Below are positions 50,997 to 61,300 of a DNA stretch of 64,000 bases, in pieces. The notes below the pieces were generated by a model, which saw only the letters and a program-made list of their open reading frames with translations, ran no database searches and was not told the DNA's origin. The translations under genes and the position numbers were made by a program. The stretch comes from Planctomycetaceae bacterium (GTDB lineage Bacteria > Planctomycetota > Phycisphaerae > SM23-33). Within the stretch, counting starts at the first letter, position 1. The number at the start of each line of letters is the position of its first letter. The stretch lies in assembly GCA_021371965.1 (NCBI GenBank), contig JAJFVE010000194.1, positions 1-64,000 of the forward strand, in the 5' to 3' direction.

Positions 50997-52229
50997 CTAC
51001 TCAAACAGGACGATCGCGCCGCCGCCGGGCTCGAGCTTGAGGCTGAACACGCCGTCGGCCAGGGGCAGGTCTTCATACTTGCCCGTGGCGCGGTTGAACA
51101 GCTTGGGCTTGGACGACTTGGTCGTCTTGATCTTGACGTCCTGCTCGGCATAGGCGTTGTGGTTGGCCAGGAAGACTACATCCTTGTCGGTGTAGTTGTA
51201 CTTCGAGACGGTCATCAGGAACTCGCCGCTCTTGGGCTGCAGCCAGAAGTCGGCGGGGACCTTATTGGCGTCGCCCATGGCCGGAGGCATGACGTCCTTG
51301 CCCTCGACGGGCTCGTTGTTCTGGTTCTTGGTCCAGGGTGTCGAGTAGATGGCGTCGGGCAGGCCGATCTTGGCGATCTCTTCGCGCATCGGCTCGATCC
51401 ACGCGTTCATCTTGGCCAGTTCTTTGCCGGCCTCGTTGAACTGGCAGGTGTTGAAGTCAAAGATGCCCGAGGCGATGTGCCAGGTAGCCGCCCGCAGCCC
51501 GAAGGCGATCGAGGTGGTCTGGATGTACAGCAGGCGGTTGAAGTTGCCCTTGCCGACCTGCCCGACCGTCGCCCCGCAGTAGCGGCTCAGGCGGGTGTCG
51601 TTGGGCTTGGCGACGCGCCACTGGGCCATCAGGTTGGTGTAGTTCTTGTGCGGCCCGCGCTGCCACGAGAAGTCGTAGTTGCCCACCAGGTCGCTCTTGC
51701 CCAGATACCGGATGCCTTCGCCGGTGTACGTGCCGCACCAGGTGGCGTGGTTGGGGTCCCACTTGTGGACATTGTCGATGTCGCGGGCGCGCCCGGCGCC
51801 CTGCTTGCCGAACCGGTCGGACCACAGGTGGTACGCCGCCACGGTCGTGCTGTCCTGGAGCTTCTTGAGCAGCGCCTCGCACTCGGGCACATTCTTATAC
51901 ACGTGCGGGTACGCCAGCAGATCGACGACCATGTACACATTGTGCTTCTTGCAGATTTCCTCGCGCTGGGGGGAATACTGGCACATGATGGCGTTAAAGT
52001 GCCCGTCCTTGCTGATGGCCACGATCATCTTCTCGAACTGGGCGTTGTCGGCCGGCATCGCGTCGCCGCCATAGCCGTTCATGAAAACCGCCAGGTACGC
52101 CTTGGGCACGCGCTTGCGCCCGCTGGTATCGGCCGCCGACTGCGCCGACAGCACCGATACGATCATCGCGACGACACTTACCGCCGCGACGGCATGCAAG
52201 ACGGGTTTGGACATTCCTGACAATCGCAT
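50997..52229 (-). CDS. Secreted protein, paralog A of a tandem duplicated pair
   Basis: A 410-residue exported protein with signal peptide (AVAAVSVVAMIVSVLSAQSA). It has the same organisation as the next gene: FMNGYGGDAMPADNAQFEKM, SPQREEICKKHNVYMVVDLL, SDRFGKQGAGRARDIDNVHK and the C-terminal LFNRATGKYEDLPLADGVF. By eye roughly half of the aligned positions are identical, so duplication is old enough for divergence. The ATG at MRLSG has GGAG eight bases upstream. It is probably cotranscribed with the sulfatase 108 bases upstream and paralog B 142 bases downstream. Confidence 0.75.
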   Translation of the reverse strand: MRLSGMSKPVLHAVAAVSVVAMIVSVLSAQSAADTSGRKRVPKAYLAVFMNGYGGDAMPADNAQFEKMIVAISKDGHFNAIMCQYSPQREEICKKHNVYMVVDLLAYPHVYKNVPECEALLKKLQDSTTVAAYHLWSDRFGKQGAGRARDIDNVHKWDPNHATWCGTYTGEGIRYLGKSDLVGNYDFSWQRGPHKNYTNLMAQWRVAKPNDTRLSRYCGATVGQVGKGNFNRLLYIQTTSIAFGLRAATWHIASGIFDFNTCQFNEAGKELAKMNAWIEPMREEIAKIGLPDAIYSTPWTKNQNNEPVEGKDVMPPAMGDANKVPADFWLQPKSGEFLMTVSKYNYTDKDVVFLANHNAYAEQDVKIKTTKSSKPKLFNRATGKYEDLPLADGVFSLKLEPGGGAIVLFE

Positions 52230-52337
52230 GAGCAAGCTCCTTCAGTAAGGATTCGGGCCCGAGCCCAAAAAGTTACACTGAGGATACACCCCCTCACCGC
52301 CAGAATAAACCCCTCTCTTGATTTGATGTTCCGGATA

Positions 52338-53714
52338 TCAGAGCGTCTTGCGGGCCTTGCGGCGCCCGGCCGCCCAGCGCGGCTTGGCCAGTTGCGCGTC
52401 CCAGGCGCGGTAAAGACCCTGGAGCTCTTTGAGCTTGGCGGGCTTGTCGGCCGACAGGTCGTTCTTCTCGCCGATGTCCTTGGCCAGGTTGAACAGCCCC
52501 GGGGCGGGATGCCCCTCCTCGATGAGCATCTTCCAGTCGCCGTGGCGCACGGCGTACTTGTTATCGCCCATGCGCCAGTAGAGCGTCTCGTGCGGGGCCG
52601 CCGCGTTCTCGCCTTTGAGATACGGCAGCAGGTTCACCCCGTCGAGCTTCCACGCCGGGTCGATGGCCTTTCCCGCCGCCGCCACGGCCGTGGGATGAAT
52701 GTCCAGCGAGATCGCCGGTTCGCGACAAACCGCTCCGGCGGGCAGGTGATTCTTCCACTGCATCATGAACGGCAGGCGGATGCCGCCTTCCCACACGTGC
52801 CCCTTGAACCCGCGCAGCGGGACGTTGCTCGATGTCGTGTGGGGCGTGGGCCCGCCGTTGTCGCTGATGAAGAAGACCAGCGTGTCCTCTTCCAGCGAGT
52901 GCTTCCGAAGCCGCCCCAGCATCGCCCCGACGGCGTCGTCCATCGCGGCCGTCATGCCGGCGTAGATGCGGCGCTTGTCCTTGAGGTTGGGGAATCGCGC
53001 CATGTATTTTTGCACCGACTGCAGCGGTGAGTGCACGGCGTTGAAAGGCACGTACAGGAAGAACGGATGGTCGTGGTGGTTGTCGATAAAGGCCGTCGCC
53101 TCGCGGGCGAAGGCATCGGTGAGATATTCCTTTTCGACGATGGGCTTCTCGCCGCGAAGGATCGCCGCGCCCTGTCCGGGTATATACGGATGCGCTCCGG
53201 CCAGGAACCCGAAGAACTCGTCGAACCCCCGATGCGTGGGCGTCAGCCCCTCCTTGAACCCCAGGTGCCACTTGCCGACCATGCCCGTGGCGTAGCCCAT
53301 GCCCTTGAGCCGCTCGGAGAGCATGGTCTCGCTGCGCGGCAGGCCAAAACCCGCCGCTGCCTCATGGCCGGGATTGAACTCGTGGCCGAACCGCTGCTGG
53401 TATCGCCCCGTCGCCAGACCGGCCCGCGACGGACTGCACAGTGGCGCCGAGACGTACCCCTGCGTGAACCGCACGCCCGCGGCCGCGATCGAATCGATGT
53501 GCGGCGTGGGGATGTCCTTGCACCCCTGGCAGCTCAGCTCGCCATAGCCCAGATCGTCCGCCACGATCAGCAGGATGTTAGGCCGCCGCGCCGGGGCGGC
53601 CGACGTCTCGCCCATCAGAGACCCCCACGGCAAAACCGAAGCCGCCGCCCCGGCGGCAACCGACTGCAGAAACCGGCGGCGGTTCATTGGAGGAGACTCA
53701 ACGTGTGAGGGCAT
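52338..53714 (-). CDS. Tat-exported formylglycine-dependent sulfatase
   Basis: A 458-residue type I sulfatase. Residues 11-36 carry a Tat motif NRRRFLQ and hydrophobic core. The metal/catalytic N-terminus NILLIVADDLGYGELSC (46-62) is followed by the formylglycine site CSPSR (Cys93), HEFNPGHE and SDNGGPTPH-type residues. The cysteine-type site needs maturation by an FGE or anSME enzyme, not seen in the window. It likely desulfates a sulfated glycan. AAAGGAG seven bases upstream supports the start. It heads a minus-strand group with the duplicated pair. Confidence 0.9.
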   Translation of the reverse strand: MPSHVESPPMNRRRFLQSVAAGAAASVLPWGSLMGETSAAPARRPNILLIVADDLGYGELSCQGCKDIPTPHIDSIAAAGVRFTQGYVSAPLCSPSRAGLATGRYQQRFGHEFNPGHEAAAGFGLPRSETMLSERLKGMGYATGMVGKWHLGFKEGLTPTHRGFDEFFGFLAGAHPYIPGQGAAILRGEKPIVEKEYLTDAFAREATAFIDNHHDHPFFLYVPFNAVHSPLQSVQKYMARFPNLKDKRRIYAGMTAAMDDAVGAMLGRLRKHSLEEDTLVFFISDNGGPTPHTTSSNVPLRGFKGHVWEGGIRLPFMMQWKNHLPAGAVCREPAISLDIHPTAVAAAGKAIDPAWKLDGVNLLPYLKGENAAAPHETLYWRMGDNKYAVRHGDWKMLIEEGHPAPGLFNLAKDIGEKNDLSADKPAKLKELQGLYRAWDAQLAKPRWAAGRRKARKTL

Positions 53715-53870
53715 CTCGACGCTCCTTTGCGAACGGATCACGATCGGCCTCAAAACTCTATAGCATGCCCAACGCACAAGCTGCGGCAAAATTGACTTGC
53801 TGTTAATTTCCTTCTAGGCTGTGGACGGCGACTGAGTGTGATGTTTCTCAAGACGATCACAATGCCCAAC

Positions 53871-53895
53871 GCGCGGGGCAAGCCCCGCCGCTAAC
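53871..53895. repeat. GGGGCAAGCCCC REP-like palindrome
   Basis: GCGCGGGGCAAGCCCCGCC followed by GCTAAC. A third copy of the unit found at 21944-22046 and 30077. It lies in the 257-base gap between the sulfatase and purH, which otherwise holds only the following repeat. Confidence 0.75.
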
Positions 53896-53918
53896 GAGAC
53901 GGGAATTGACGTCTTTAT

Positions 53919-53951
53919 CGTCCTCGTCGTCGTCCTCGTCCTCGTCGTCGG
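53919..53951. repeat. CGTCCTCGTCG repeat upstream of purH stop
   Basis: Extended copy of the three-base-periodic unit (CGTCCTCGTCGTCGTCCTCG with an additional CGTCCTCGTCG) followed by CTTCTTCTTCCCC, ending 20 bases from the purH stop codon. It has no inverted partner nearby. Confidence 0.75.
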
Positions 53952-53971
53952 CTTCTTCTTCCCCAGCGGAA

Positions 53972-55597
53972 TCAGTGGTTGAAATGTCGCGTCTGGGTGA
54001 AGACCATCGCCAGGCCTAGTTCGTCGGCTCGGGCGATTACGTCTTCGTCTTTCTTGCCGCCGCCGGGTTCGATCACGGCTGTGGCGCCGGCGTCGCGGGC
54101 CCAGTCCAGGCTGTCGGGGAAGGGGAAGAACGCGTCGCTGGCTAGGACACAGCCGGCCGTCTCGACCTTGCCCCCGCCGCCGTACTGGGCGGCGATCATT
54201 CCGGCCAATCGCGCCGAGTTCACGCGCGACATCTGGCCGGCGCCGGCGCCCAGCAGCGCGCGGTCTTTGGCCAGCACAATGGCGTTGCTCTTGACGTGCT
54301 TGCACACCAGCCAGGCAAATCGCAGGTCGTCCATCTCGGCGGGCGTGGGCTGGCGCTTGGTGACGACCTTCCAGTCCTGCTCGTTGAGGCCCACCAGGTC
54401 GCGGTCCTGGATGATCGCCCCGCCGACGACGTACTTGATGTACTTCTCGGCGTTGCGCCGGCCCGTCAGCGGGCCTGTGGCCAGCAGTCGCACGTCCTGA
54501 CCCCAGCCTTCGCGGCTCTGGATGATCTCGAGGCTGCGCCCTTCGAACGACGGGGCGATGATGATCTCGGCGAAGAACCCGCCGGCCCCGCTGTCTTTGC
54601 CCCAGCGCTTGTACGTTTCGACGACGGCCGTGGCGAGCTCTTCGCTCACCGGTCGGTTGACGGCAATGATACCGCCCATCGCGGCATTGACGTCGCCGTA
54701 GTACGCCTTGCGGTACGCCTCGACGAGATTGTCATCGCACGCGCAGCCGGCGGGGTTGGCGTGCTTGATGATCGCCACGGCAGGCTTGTCGAACTCCTTG
54801 ACCAGTTCGATGGCGCCGTTGGCGTCGAAGTAGTTGTTGTAGCTGATGCTCTTGCCGCCCAGCAGCTTCGCCCGCGCGACGCAGGGCTCGGAGGCGTCCG
54901 GCGAGACGTAGAACGCGGCCTTCTGGTGGGCGTTCTCGCCGTAGCGCAGGTCGGCGGTCTTGGTGAAGGAAAAGCCCATGCGGTCGGGGAACTGCTCGCC
55001 GGTCTGCTGGCGCAGGTAGGCGCTGATGATGCTGTCGTAGTGGCACGTGAGGGCGAAGGCCTTGAGGGCGAACTTCTGTCGCAGCTCAAACGAGACGGCC
55101 CCGTCCTTGGCGGTCATCTCGGCCAGCACCTGCTCGTACTGCGCCGGCTCGGTCACCACCGTGACGTACTTGTGGTTCTTGGCCGAGGCGCGGATGAGCG
55201 TCGGCCCACCGATGTCGATCATCTCGATGGCGTCGGCCAGCGTTGCGCCGGGCTTGGCGATGGCGTCTTCAAAGGGGTACAGGCTCACGCAGACCAGGTC
55301 GAGCGGTTCGAGGCCATACTTTTCGATGTCGGCTTTGTGCTGCGGGTCGTCGCGGTTGGCGAGGATGGCCCCATGAACCTTGGGGTGCAGCGTGACGACC
55401 CGGTGGCCGAGCATCTCGGGAAAGCCCGTCCACTCCTGCACGAACCGCACAGGCACGCCCGCCTGCCGCAGAGCCTTGGCCGTGCCGCCGGAGGAGATGA
55501 TCTCGATGCCCCGCTCGACCAGGGCCTTGGCGAAGGCCTCGATGCCGGTCTTGTCGTAAACGCTCAGCAGCGCACGGCGGATCTTCTGATCATGCAC
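53972..55597 (-). CDS. purH: Bifunctional AICAR transformylase/IMP cyclohydrolase
   Basis: A 541-residue bifunctional enzyme performing the last two steps of purine synthesis: AICAR formylation and IMP ring closure. The N-terminal MGS-like cyclohydrolase domain (about 5-150) has SSGGTAKALRQAG and DIGGPTLIRASAKN; the transformylase (about 200-541) has KHANPAGCA, GENAHQKAAFY and ASDAFFPFPDSL. The start is a GTG with GGAAGG about eight bases upstream, because a more upstream ATG runs into a repeat. No other pur genes are adjacent. Confidence 0.93.
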   Translation of the reverse strand: MHDQKIRRALLSVYDKTGIEAFAKALVERGIEIISSGGTAKALRQAGVPVRFVQEWTGFPEMLGHRVVTLHPKVHGAILANRDDPQHKADIEKYGLEPLDLVCVSLYPFEDAIAKPGATLADAIEMIDIGGPTLIRASAKNHKYVTVVTEPAQYEQVLAEMTAKDGAVSFELRQKFALKAFALTCHYDSIISAYLRQQTGEQFPDRMGFSFTKTADLRYGENAHQKAAFYVSPDASEPCVARAKLLGGKSISYNNYFDANGAIELVKEFDKPAVAIIKHANPAGCACDDNLVEAYRKAYYGDVNAAMGGIIAVNRPVSEELATAVVETYKRWGKDSGAGGFFAEIIIAPSFEGRSLEIIQSREGWGQDVRLLATGPLTGRRNAEKYIKYVVGGAIIQDRDLVGLNEQDWKVVTKRQPTPAEMDDLRFAWLVCKHVKSNAIVLAKDRALLGAGAGQMSRVNSARLAGMIAAQYGGGGKVETAGCVLASDAFFPFPDSLDWARDAGATAVIEPGGGKKDEDVIARADELGLAMVFTQTRHFNH

Positions 55598-55619
55598 GGT
55601 TCGGTTCCTTCCTTTCCGT

Positions 55620-55674
55620 GGGTGGCACAGGCTTTCCAGCCGGTGCCGCACAGCCTGGTAAGGCTGTGCCACCC
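55620..55674. repeat. GGGTGGCACAGGC inverted repeat
   Basis: GGGTGGCACAGGCTTTCCAG and AAGGCTGTGCCACCC are inverted, with about 15 bases between, in the gap between the second propeller gene (3' end at 55677) and purH. It is three bases from the stop codon of the propeller gene. Confidence 0.78.
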
Positions 55675-55676
55675 GA

Positions 55677-56984
55677 TTATTTCTTCTCGCCGGGGACCGG
55701 GTTGGGGTTGAGCATCTTGTCGGTCAGGGCCGGGGCGCTCTTGCGGCGAATGCAACAGACCGTGCCGTCGCTCGATGCAGCGTAGATCGCCTCGATCTGC
55801 GTATTGGGCACGACCAGGTCCCAGCCGGTCATGGGCAGGCTGGCCTGGATCTTGCCATCGCTCTCGTGGACCATCAGCAGGACGTTGTTCTTGTCCAGCA
55901 GCGCCAGCGTCGTGCCGAAGATTGCGGCTACCGAACGCCCGTCGGGGTTGGTCCATCGCGGTTTGGCGCTGTCGATCCCGATGGCGTAGAACGCGTCCTT
56001 GCGGACATACTGGAAGATGCTGGAGGCGCCGACCTGGATGGGGTCGACGATCTCGCCCTTGGTGATGACCGGTCCCCAATCCTTGAAGGCCTTGGTCTCG
56101 ACATCGGGCACCTTCATCCGCTCGCCGTTGGCGCGGTCGATGATGTGGATGCGCCCGTCCTGCGTTCCCAGGAAAATCCCGCGGCGGTCGACGACAAACG
56201 GCGCCGTGATTGGGGCGTCAAAGGCCCGGATCCATTTGCGCTTGCGCTGGCTGGCGCCCACTGCGGCCGTCAGCGTCTTGTCCTTGCTGCCCACGAAGAC
56301 CGTGCCTTCCAGCAGCCGCACCGGGGCGCTGATCATGTCGCTGGTGGACATCTCCCAGGAGTCGACTTCGGCGTTCATCCGGACGGCGTAGTAATTGCCG
56401 GCCGTCGACGCACCGTAAAAATACGTCCCGTCGGTCTCGCCGCCGGCGTTGGAGGAGAAGGTCAGCGGAATGATCTTGACGAGCTTGCCGCTGGAGCGGT
56501 TGATGACCGTGACGGTGCTGAGGGTATTGATGAAGGCGGCGTTGTACGCCTCGACGGGGGGCATGGCCTTGGGCTGGAGCATTTCTTTCATGCCCGCGCG
56601 GCTGGGGCGAAGCGTCACGGCGTCGGCGTGGACGGGCTCGAAGATGGTTTCCTTGGTGCCGATGATCTGGGCCCAGGCGGGCAGGCCGCGGCGGGCGTCG
56701 ACGGCGATGAGCTTGCGCTGGTTAGTCAGGCAGTACATCAGCTCATCGATGCGCCAGACGCGTTCGATGCGCTCGCCGGCGTCAAGGTCGAGGCGGAACT
56801 TCCAGTAGTACGCCAGGTCGGCCTTGGCCAGCACGTCGCCGCTCAGCACCGCTTTGCCGGAGCCGTCGGGGGCCTTGCGCGGAGCGACGGGCTTTGAGGT
56901 CCCGGACGTGACGGCCGACTGCGCCGCCTGCGCCGCCATCGCGGCTGCCACGAGCATCACACCGAGTTTCATGATCCCACGCAT
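55677..56984 (-). CDS. Secreted PQQ-like beta-propeller protein
   Basis: A 435-residue protein with a signal peptide (about 1-22; VAAAMAAQAAQSA) and propeller-type repeats: LIAVDARRGLPAWAQIIGTKETIF, IFLGTQDGRIHIIDRANGERMKVP, FLFAIGIDSAKPRWTNPDGRSV and IYAASSDGTVCCIRRKSAPAL. This resembles a quinoprotein- or BamB-like propeller, without a visible catalytic site. The ATG at MRGIMKL has AGGAG seven bases upstream. It is followed by an inverted repeat and precedes purH on the same strand by about 80 bases. Role unknown. Confidence 0.77.
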   Translation of the reverse strand: MRGIMKLGVMLVAAAMAAQAAQSAVTSGTSKPVAPRKAPDGSGKAVLSGDVLAKADLAYYWKFRLDLDAGERIERVWRIDELMYCLTNQRKLIAVDARRGLPAWAQIIGTKETIFEPVHADAVTLRPSRAGMKEMLQPKAMPPVEAYNAAFINTLSTVTVINRSSGKLVKIIPLTFSSNAGGETDGTYFYGASTAGNYYAVRMNAEVDSWEMSTSDMISAPVRLLEGTVFVGSKDKTLTAAVGASQRKRKWIRAFDAPITAPFVVDRRGIFLGTQDGRIHIIDRANGERMKVPDVETKAFKDWGPVITKGEIVDPIQVGASSIFQYVRKDAFYAIGIDSAKPRWTNPDGRSVAAIFGTTLALLDKNNVLLMVHESDGKIQASLPMTGWDLVVPNTQIEAIYAASSDGTVCCIRRKSAPALTDKMLNPNPVPGEKK

Positions 56985-57057
56985 GGATTGCTCCTGCCCC
57001 GCCGATGGCACACGCGCCTTTTCCGGCAGGCGGGGCTGCCGGGGGCGCCTCGGGCGC

Positions 57058-57339
57058 TCACCGCACATTGTCGAGCGACACATAGTCGCTCAGGTCTACC
57101 TCGTGAAGCGTCTCCCACTGCCTCAGCCGCGCGATCCGCTCGAGGTCTTCGCCGATACGATGGGCGAGCTTGAAGATATAAGGCCGCCCTTCCAGTCGCG
57201 CTTGCAGGTCGGCGGTCATTTCGTCCCAACTGCCCTGGTATAATTCTCGCTTGAGCACCAGCAGCATCCGCTCTTCGACCGTGGCGACGGCCACGAACTC
57301 CCGCGCCTTCTTCTGGACTTGCCAGGAGCTTGTGGTCAC
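57058..57339 (-). CDS. Small hypothetical protein upstream of the propeller gene
   Basis: A 93-residue soluble protein beginning VTTSSWQVQKKAREF, with a heptad-rich helix (VEERMLLVLKRELYQGSWDEM). The GTG start has AAGGA nine bases upstream; the longer in-frame region includes repeat-like text with no ribosome-binding site. It ends 73 bases before the propeller gene start, same strand. I do not recognise a family. Confidence 0.55.
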   Translation of the reverse strand: MTTSSWQVQKKAREFVAVATVEERMLLVLKRELYQGSWDEMTADLQARLEGRPYIFKLAHRIGEDLERIARLRQWETLHEVDLSDYVSLDNVR

Positions 57340-57562
57340 GTCGTGCGTCCTTAGCGCGCCGGGGCATCTGCAGCCCACCGCAGGGTCCGCCAGTCCAAGC
57401 CGGCGCATGAATGTCTTCAGCCTTAATCTAAAGATGCCCGCGGTCTTTTGCAACCGCGAAATCACGGGGCCGGTAATGCCTCAGTCATGGGAGGGAAACG
57501 TCGTGCCGGTACGGTATCCGGGCCTCCGCCGCGACTTTCCCCCTGGAACTGAGGGGATACGG

Positions 57563-58210
57563 TCAGTCCAGCGAGACCAGGCCCTTGCGGACGGCGAACT
57601 TCACCAGCGTGGTCTGGTCGTGGATGTTGAGTTTGTGCATCAGGCGCATGCGGTGCGTATCGACGGTCTTGACGGCCAGTTTCAGCGCCTCGGCTACCTG
57701 GCGATTGGTCTTGCCCTCTGCGATCAGTTGCAGCACCTGGCGTTCGCGGGTGGTCAGCAGGTCGTAGGCGTCTTCGCCTCCGTTGGCCACGCGGTCCAGC
57801 ACCGACCGGGGAATGCCCGGGCCCAGGTACAGCTCGCCCCGCCCGACGGCGCGGATGGCCTCGACGAGCTGGTCGGCTGCCGATTCTTTCAGCACGTACC
57901 CACTGGCGCCGTACTCGATGGCGCGGGCGATGAATTCCTCATCCTCGTGAATGGTCAGGATCAGCACGCCCAGGTTCTTGTCGCGGCGGGTCAACTCGCG
58001 GCAGCAGTCCAGGCCGTTGAGTCCGGGCATGGTGATGTCGAGAACAGCCACGTCCGGTTTGACCTTGCCGACCTGCTCGAGCACGCCCATGCCGTCGCCG
58101 CATTGGCCAACGACAGTCAGGTCGCTATGGCGGTTGACCAATTCAACGAGCCCTTCGCGGATCATAGCGTGATCGTCGGCGAAGAAGACGCCTATTTTGC
58201 CATCCACCAT
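57563..58210 (-). CDS. NarL/FixJ-type response regulator
   Basis: A 215-residue regulator: receiver domain about 5-120 with phospho-acceptor Asp58 (VLDITMPG) and LuxR-type HTH about 148-210 (LTTRERQVLQLIAEGKTNRQVAEALKL). It is divergent from the large sensor kinase at 58342 with 131 bases between, suggesting a cognate pair whose promoters lie in that gap. The acidic pocket is present in ADDHAMIREG. Target genes unknown. Confidence 0.9.
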   Translation of the reverse strand: MVDGKIGVFFADDHAMIREGLVELVNRHSDLTVVGQCGDGMGVLEQVGKVKPDVAVLDITMPGLNGLDCCRELTRRDKNLGVLILTIHEDEEFIARAIEYGASGYVLKESAADQLVEAIRAVGRGELYLGPGIPRSVLDRVANGGEDAYDLLTTRERQVLQLIAEGKTNRQVAEALKLAVKTVDTHRMRLMHKLNIHDQTTLVKFAVRKGLVSLD

Positions 58211-58341
58211 ACGTCACCCACTTTCGGCTCTAAAAAAAATGAAGCCCCGACCCAAGCCCATTGGCCCCTATTCTAAAATGACGAACTTCGTTGTCAAGTA
58301 CACAGGAAGAATAATTCGTAGTAGAATAGGCAGTTACGGAT

Positions 58342-61300
58342 ATGAACGACTCGCCCCAACAACCCCACGACCGGTCATTCCAGCCGGAGAAACGCACGCA
58401 TTACTGGGTCGCGGTCGCTGCGCTGGCCGTGGGAGTGGCCTTGTCGGCAGCGATGTTCTTCCAGTTGCGCCTGGCGCAGCAGCAGCGCCTGGAGCAGCAA
58501 TTCGCCCTGGAGGGGCAGGAGCGGTGCGCCGAGTTGTCGCGAACGGTCAACTCGCTGTTGTGTAAAGTGCAGGACCTGGCGGCGCTGTACGAGTGCTCTG
58601 AGGAGGTCGAGGTAAACGAATTCACCGTGTTCGCTCAGCATCTGCTCAATCGCGACACGTGCTTTCGCGCCCTGGCCTGGACGCCACAGGTGGATGCCTC
58701 CAACCGCTCCGCCATTGAGACCCGAGGCCGAAGCCTCTGGCAGAACCTGAAGCCGCCTTACCGCATCACGCCAATGCAGGCAGCCTCGGCGCCGGCATCG
58801 GCGCCCGATCCGGCAAGCCTTCGACAATACCCGATTCTGTATCTCCTGCCCGCCGGCGCCAAGTTGCATCCCGGCGACGACCTGTACAGCCGCCCCGAAC
58901 TGCGCCTGGCGATGGATTATGCCGACGCCCTCGCCTCGCCGGTGCTGGCTTCATACGATCTCCAGAGCGAATCGCTGCTGGCGGTGGTGCCTGTTTATAA
59001 ACAGGGCAATAAGGCCCTCGCCGCTTCCGGCCGCCGTGAAAACCTCGCCGGGTTCGCCGTCGCCCAGATCCATCTGCCGGACCTGATCCAGTTGGCATTC
59101 GCAACCGAGCTGCGAACGGGCGTGGAAATCACCCTCACCGACAAGATGGCGGACGAGCCGCCGCGGCAACTGGGGCGCTACCGCCCCTCCTCCGAACGGC
59201 CTGGCCCGCTGAGTTCTCTGGTCCATGAGCAATATTTCGACGTCGGAGGAAGGCAGTGGCGGCTGCGGAGCGTCGCCACCCAGAACTACATTGCCGACCG
59301 GCCGCACTACACCCCTTGGGCGGTATTGGGCCTGGGGCTGGTGATCAGCCTGTCGATTTCATACTACCTGCTCTCGGCGCTGGGGCGCTCGCAGGAGGTG
59401 CGCCGCCTGGTAGGCCAGCAGACCGCGCAGTTGCGAGAGGGCAATCTGCTGATGGAAGCGGAGATCCTCAGCCGCCGCCAGGCCGAGGGTCTGTTGTACC
59501 TGCAGCGCAACCTGGCCGCGGCGCTGGGCGGCGAGCAGAGCGTCGATGGCGTGCTGACGGTTTCGCTGCAGGCGGCGCTTCAGGTCGACGGGCTCGACAG
59601 CGGGGGCATCTACACCATTAACGCCGCTCGATGCTGCGCCGATCTGGCGGTGCATCGCGGCCTGGGCGAGGAGTTCGTCCAGTCGATCACCCACATCGAT
59701 TCCACGCATCCCGGGATGTCGGCGATCGCGGGGGGGCGGACCGTCGTGATCGAGAACATTCCCGGCAAGATACCTGACGCAGTCTGGCTCAATGAAGGAT
59801 TATTCTCCGCGGTGATCGTCCCGATCTGGCACCAGGACGTGGTCGTCGCCAGCCTGAACCTGGGCTCGCACCACCACGATACGGTCTCGCCCCAGACCGT
59901 CAGCGCCGTCGAGGCCATCGCCAGCCAGATCGGCGGCGCCCTGGCCCGCGCCCGCGTCAGCGAGGCCCTGCGCCAGAGCGAACAGCGCCTGCGCGTGCTG
60001 GCCGAAAACGTCGACGCCATCTTCTACCGCCTGGATATCGAGGGCCGAGTCGTCTACGCCAGCCCGCAGGTGGCCCGCTTCGGCTACGACGAGCGGACAG
60101 TCGTGGGCCTGGACTTCCAGCAGTTCATCTATCCCGGCGACCGGGCGATGGTCCTGAGCCGCTTCCACGCCATCTTGTCCAAGGCCAGCCCCCCCCTCGT
60201 CGAGTATCGCATGATCGCCGGCGACGGCAGCGTGCTGTGGATGCAGGATTCCTCCGTCGCCGCATGCGATTCGGGCGGGCGCGTCGTCGCCGTCACGGGC
60301 ATCTTGCAGGACGTGACCCACCGCAAGGAGTCCGAGCAGCGCCTCCGCGACAGCGAGCGGCGGTATCACAGCTTGTTCGAGAACTCGCCCACGTCGCTGT
60401 GGGAAGAGGATTTCTCAGCCGTGCGCGAGTATCTCGATTCGCTCGAGGCCTCGGGCGTGGAAGATCTGCCCGCGTATCTGCGCCGCAACGGCCAGGCCGT
60501 CCGGCACTGCGCGTCACTGGTGCGCATCGTCGACGTCAATGCCGCCACCTTGAGTATTTTCGACGCCCCCAGCAAAGAGGTCCTGCTGGGCAACCTCGAC
60601 AAGGTCTTCACCGACAGTTCCTTCACGGTCTTCCGCGAGGAAATCATCAGCCTCATTCAAGGCGTTCATTCCTTCCACACCGACGCCACCAATCGCACCC
60701 TGGGCGGCAAGACCAAGGAGATCGTGCTGCACGTGGCGGTGGTTCCCGGATGCGAAAAGACCTGGCAGCGCGCCATGATCGGGATGATCGACATCACCGA
60801 CCGCAAACAGGCTCAGAAGGCCCTGCAGGCCGCCCGGCAAAAACTGATGCATGCCCGCGAGGCCGAACGACGCCACATCGCCGTCGAGCTGCACGACTCG
60901 ATCAGCCAGTCGCTGGTGGCCCTGCAACTGATGCTGCACAACGTCGCCAACACCGCCGGCCAGACGCTGGGCCCCGCGGCGCTGCGCGACCTGTCCGCGG
61001 CTGTCCAGCAGTGCACCGCCCTGGTGCGCGAGGTGCGGAATCTCTGCCACGGTCTCTATCCCCCGACGCTGCAGTCGTTGGGGCTGGGCTCGGGGCTTCG
61101 CGAGTTGGCCCGCCAGTGCACGGCTGCGGGCATGGCCGCAACGGTCATCGACACGCCGCAGACCCAGTGGCTGAGGTTCGACCCCGACGTCGAGATCGCC
61201 CTGTTCCGCGCCGCCCAGGAAGCCGCCAACAACGCCCTGCGCCACAGCGGCGCCACGCACCTGCTCTTCACGCTCGAACATGACGGGGCCGGCGTCACCT

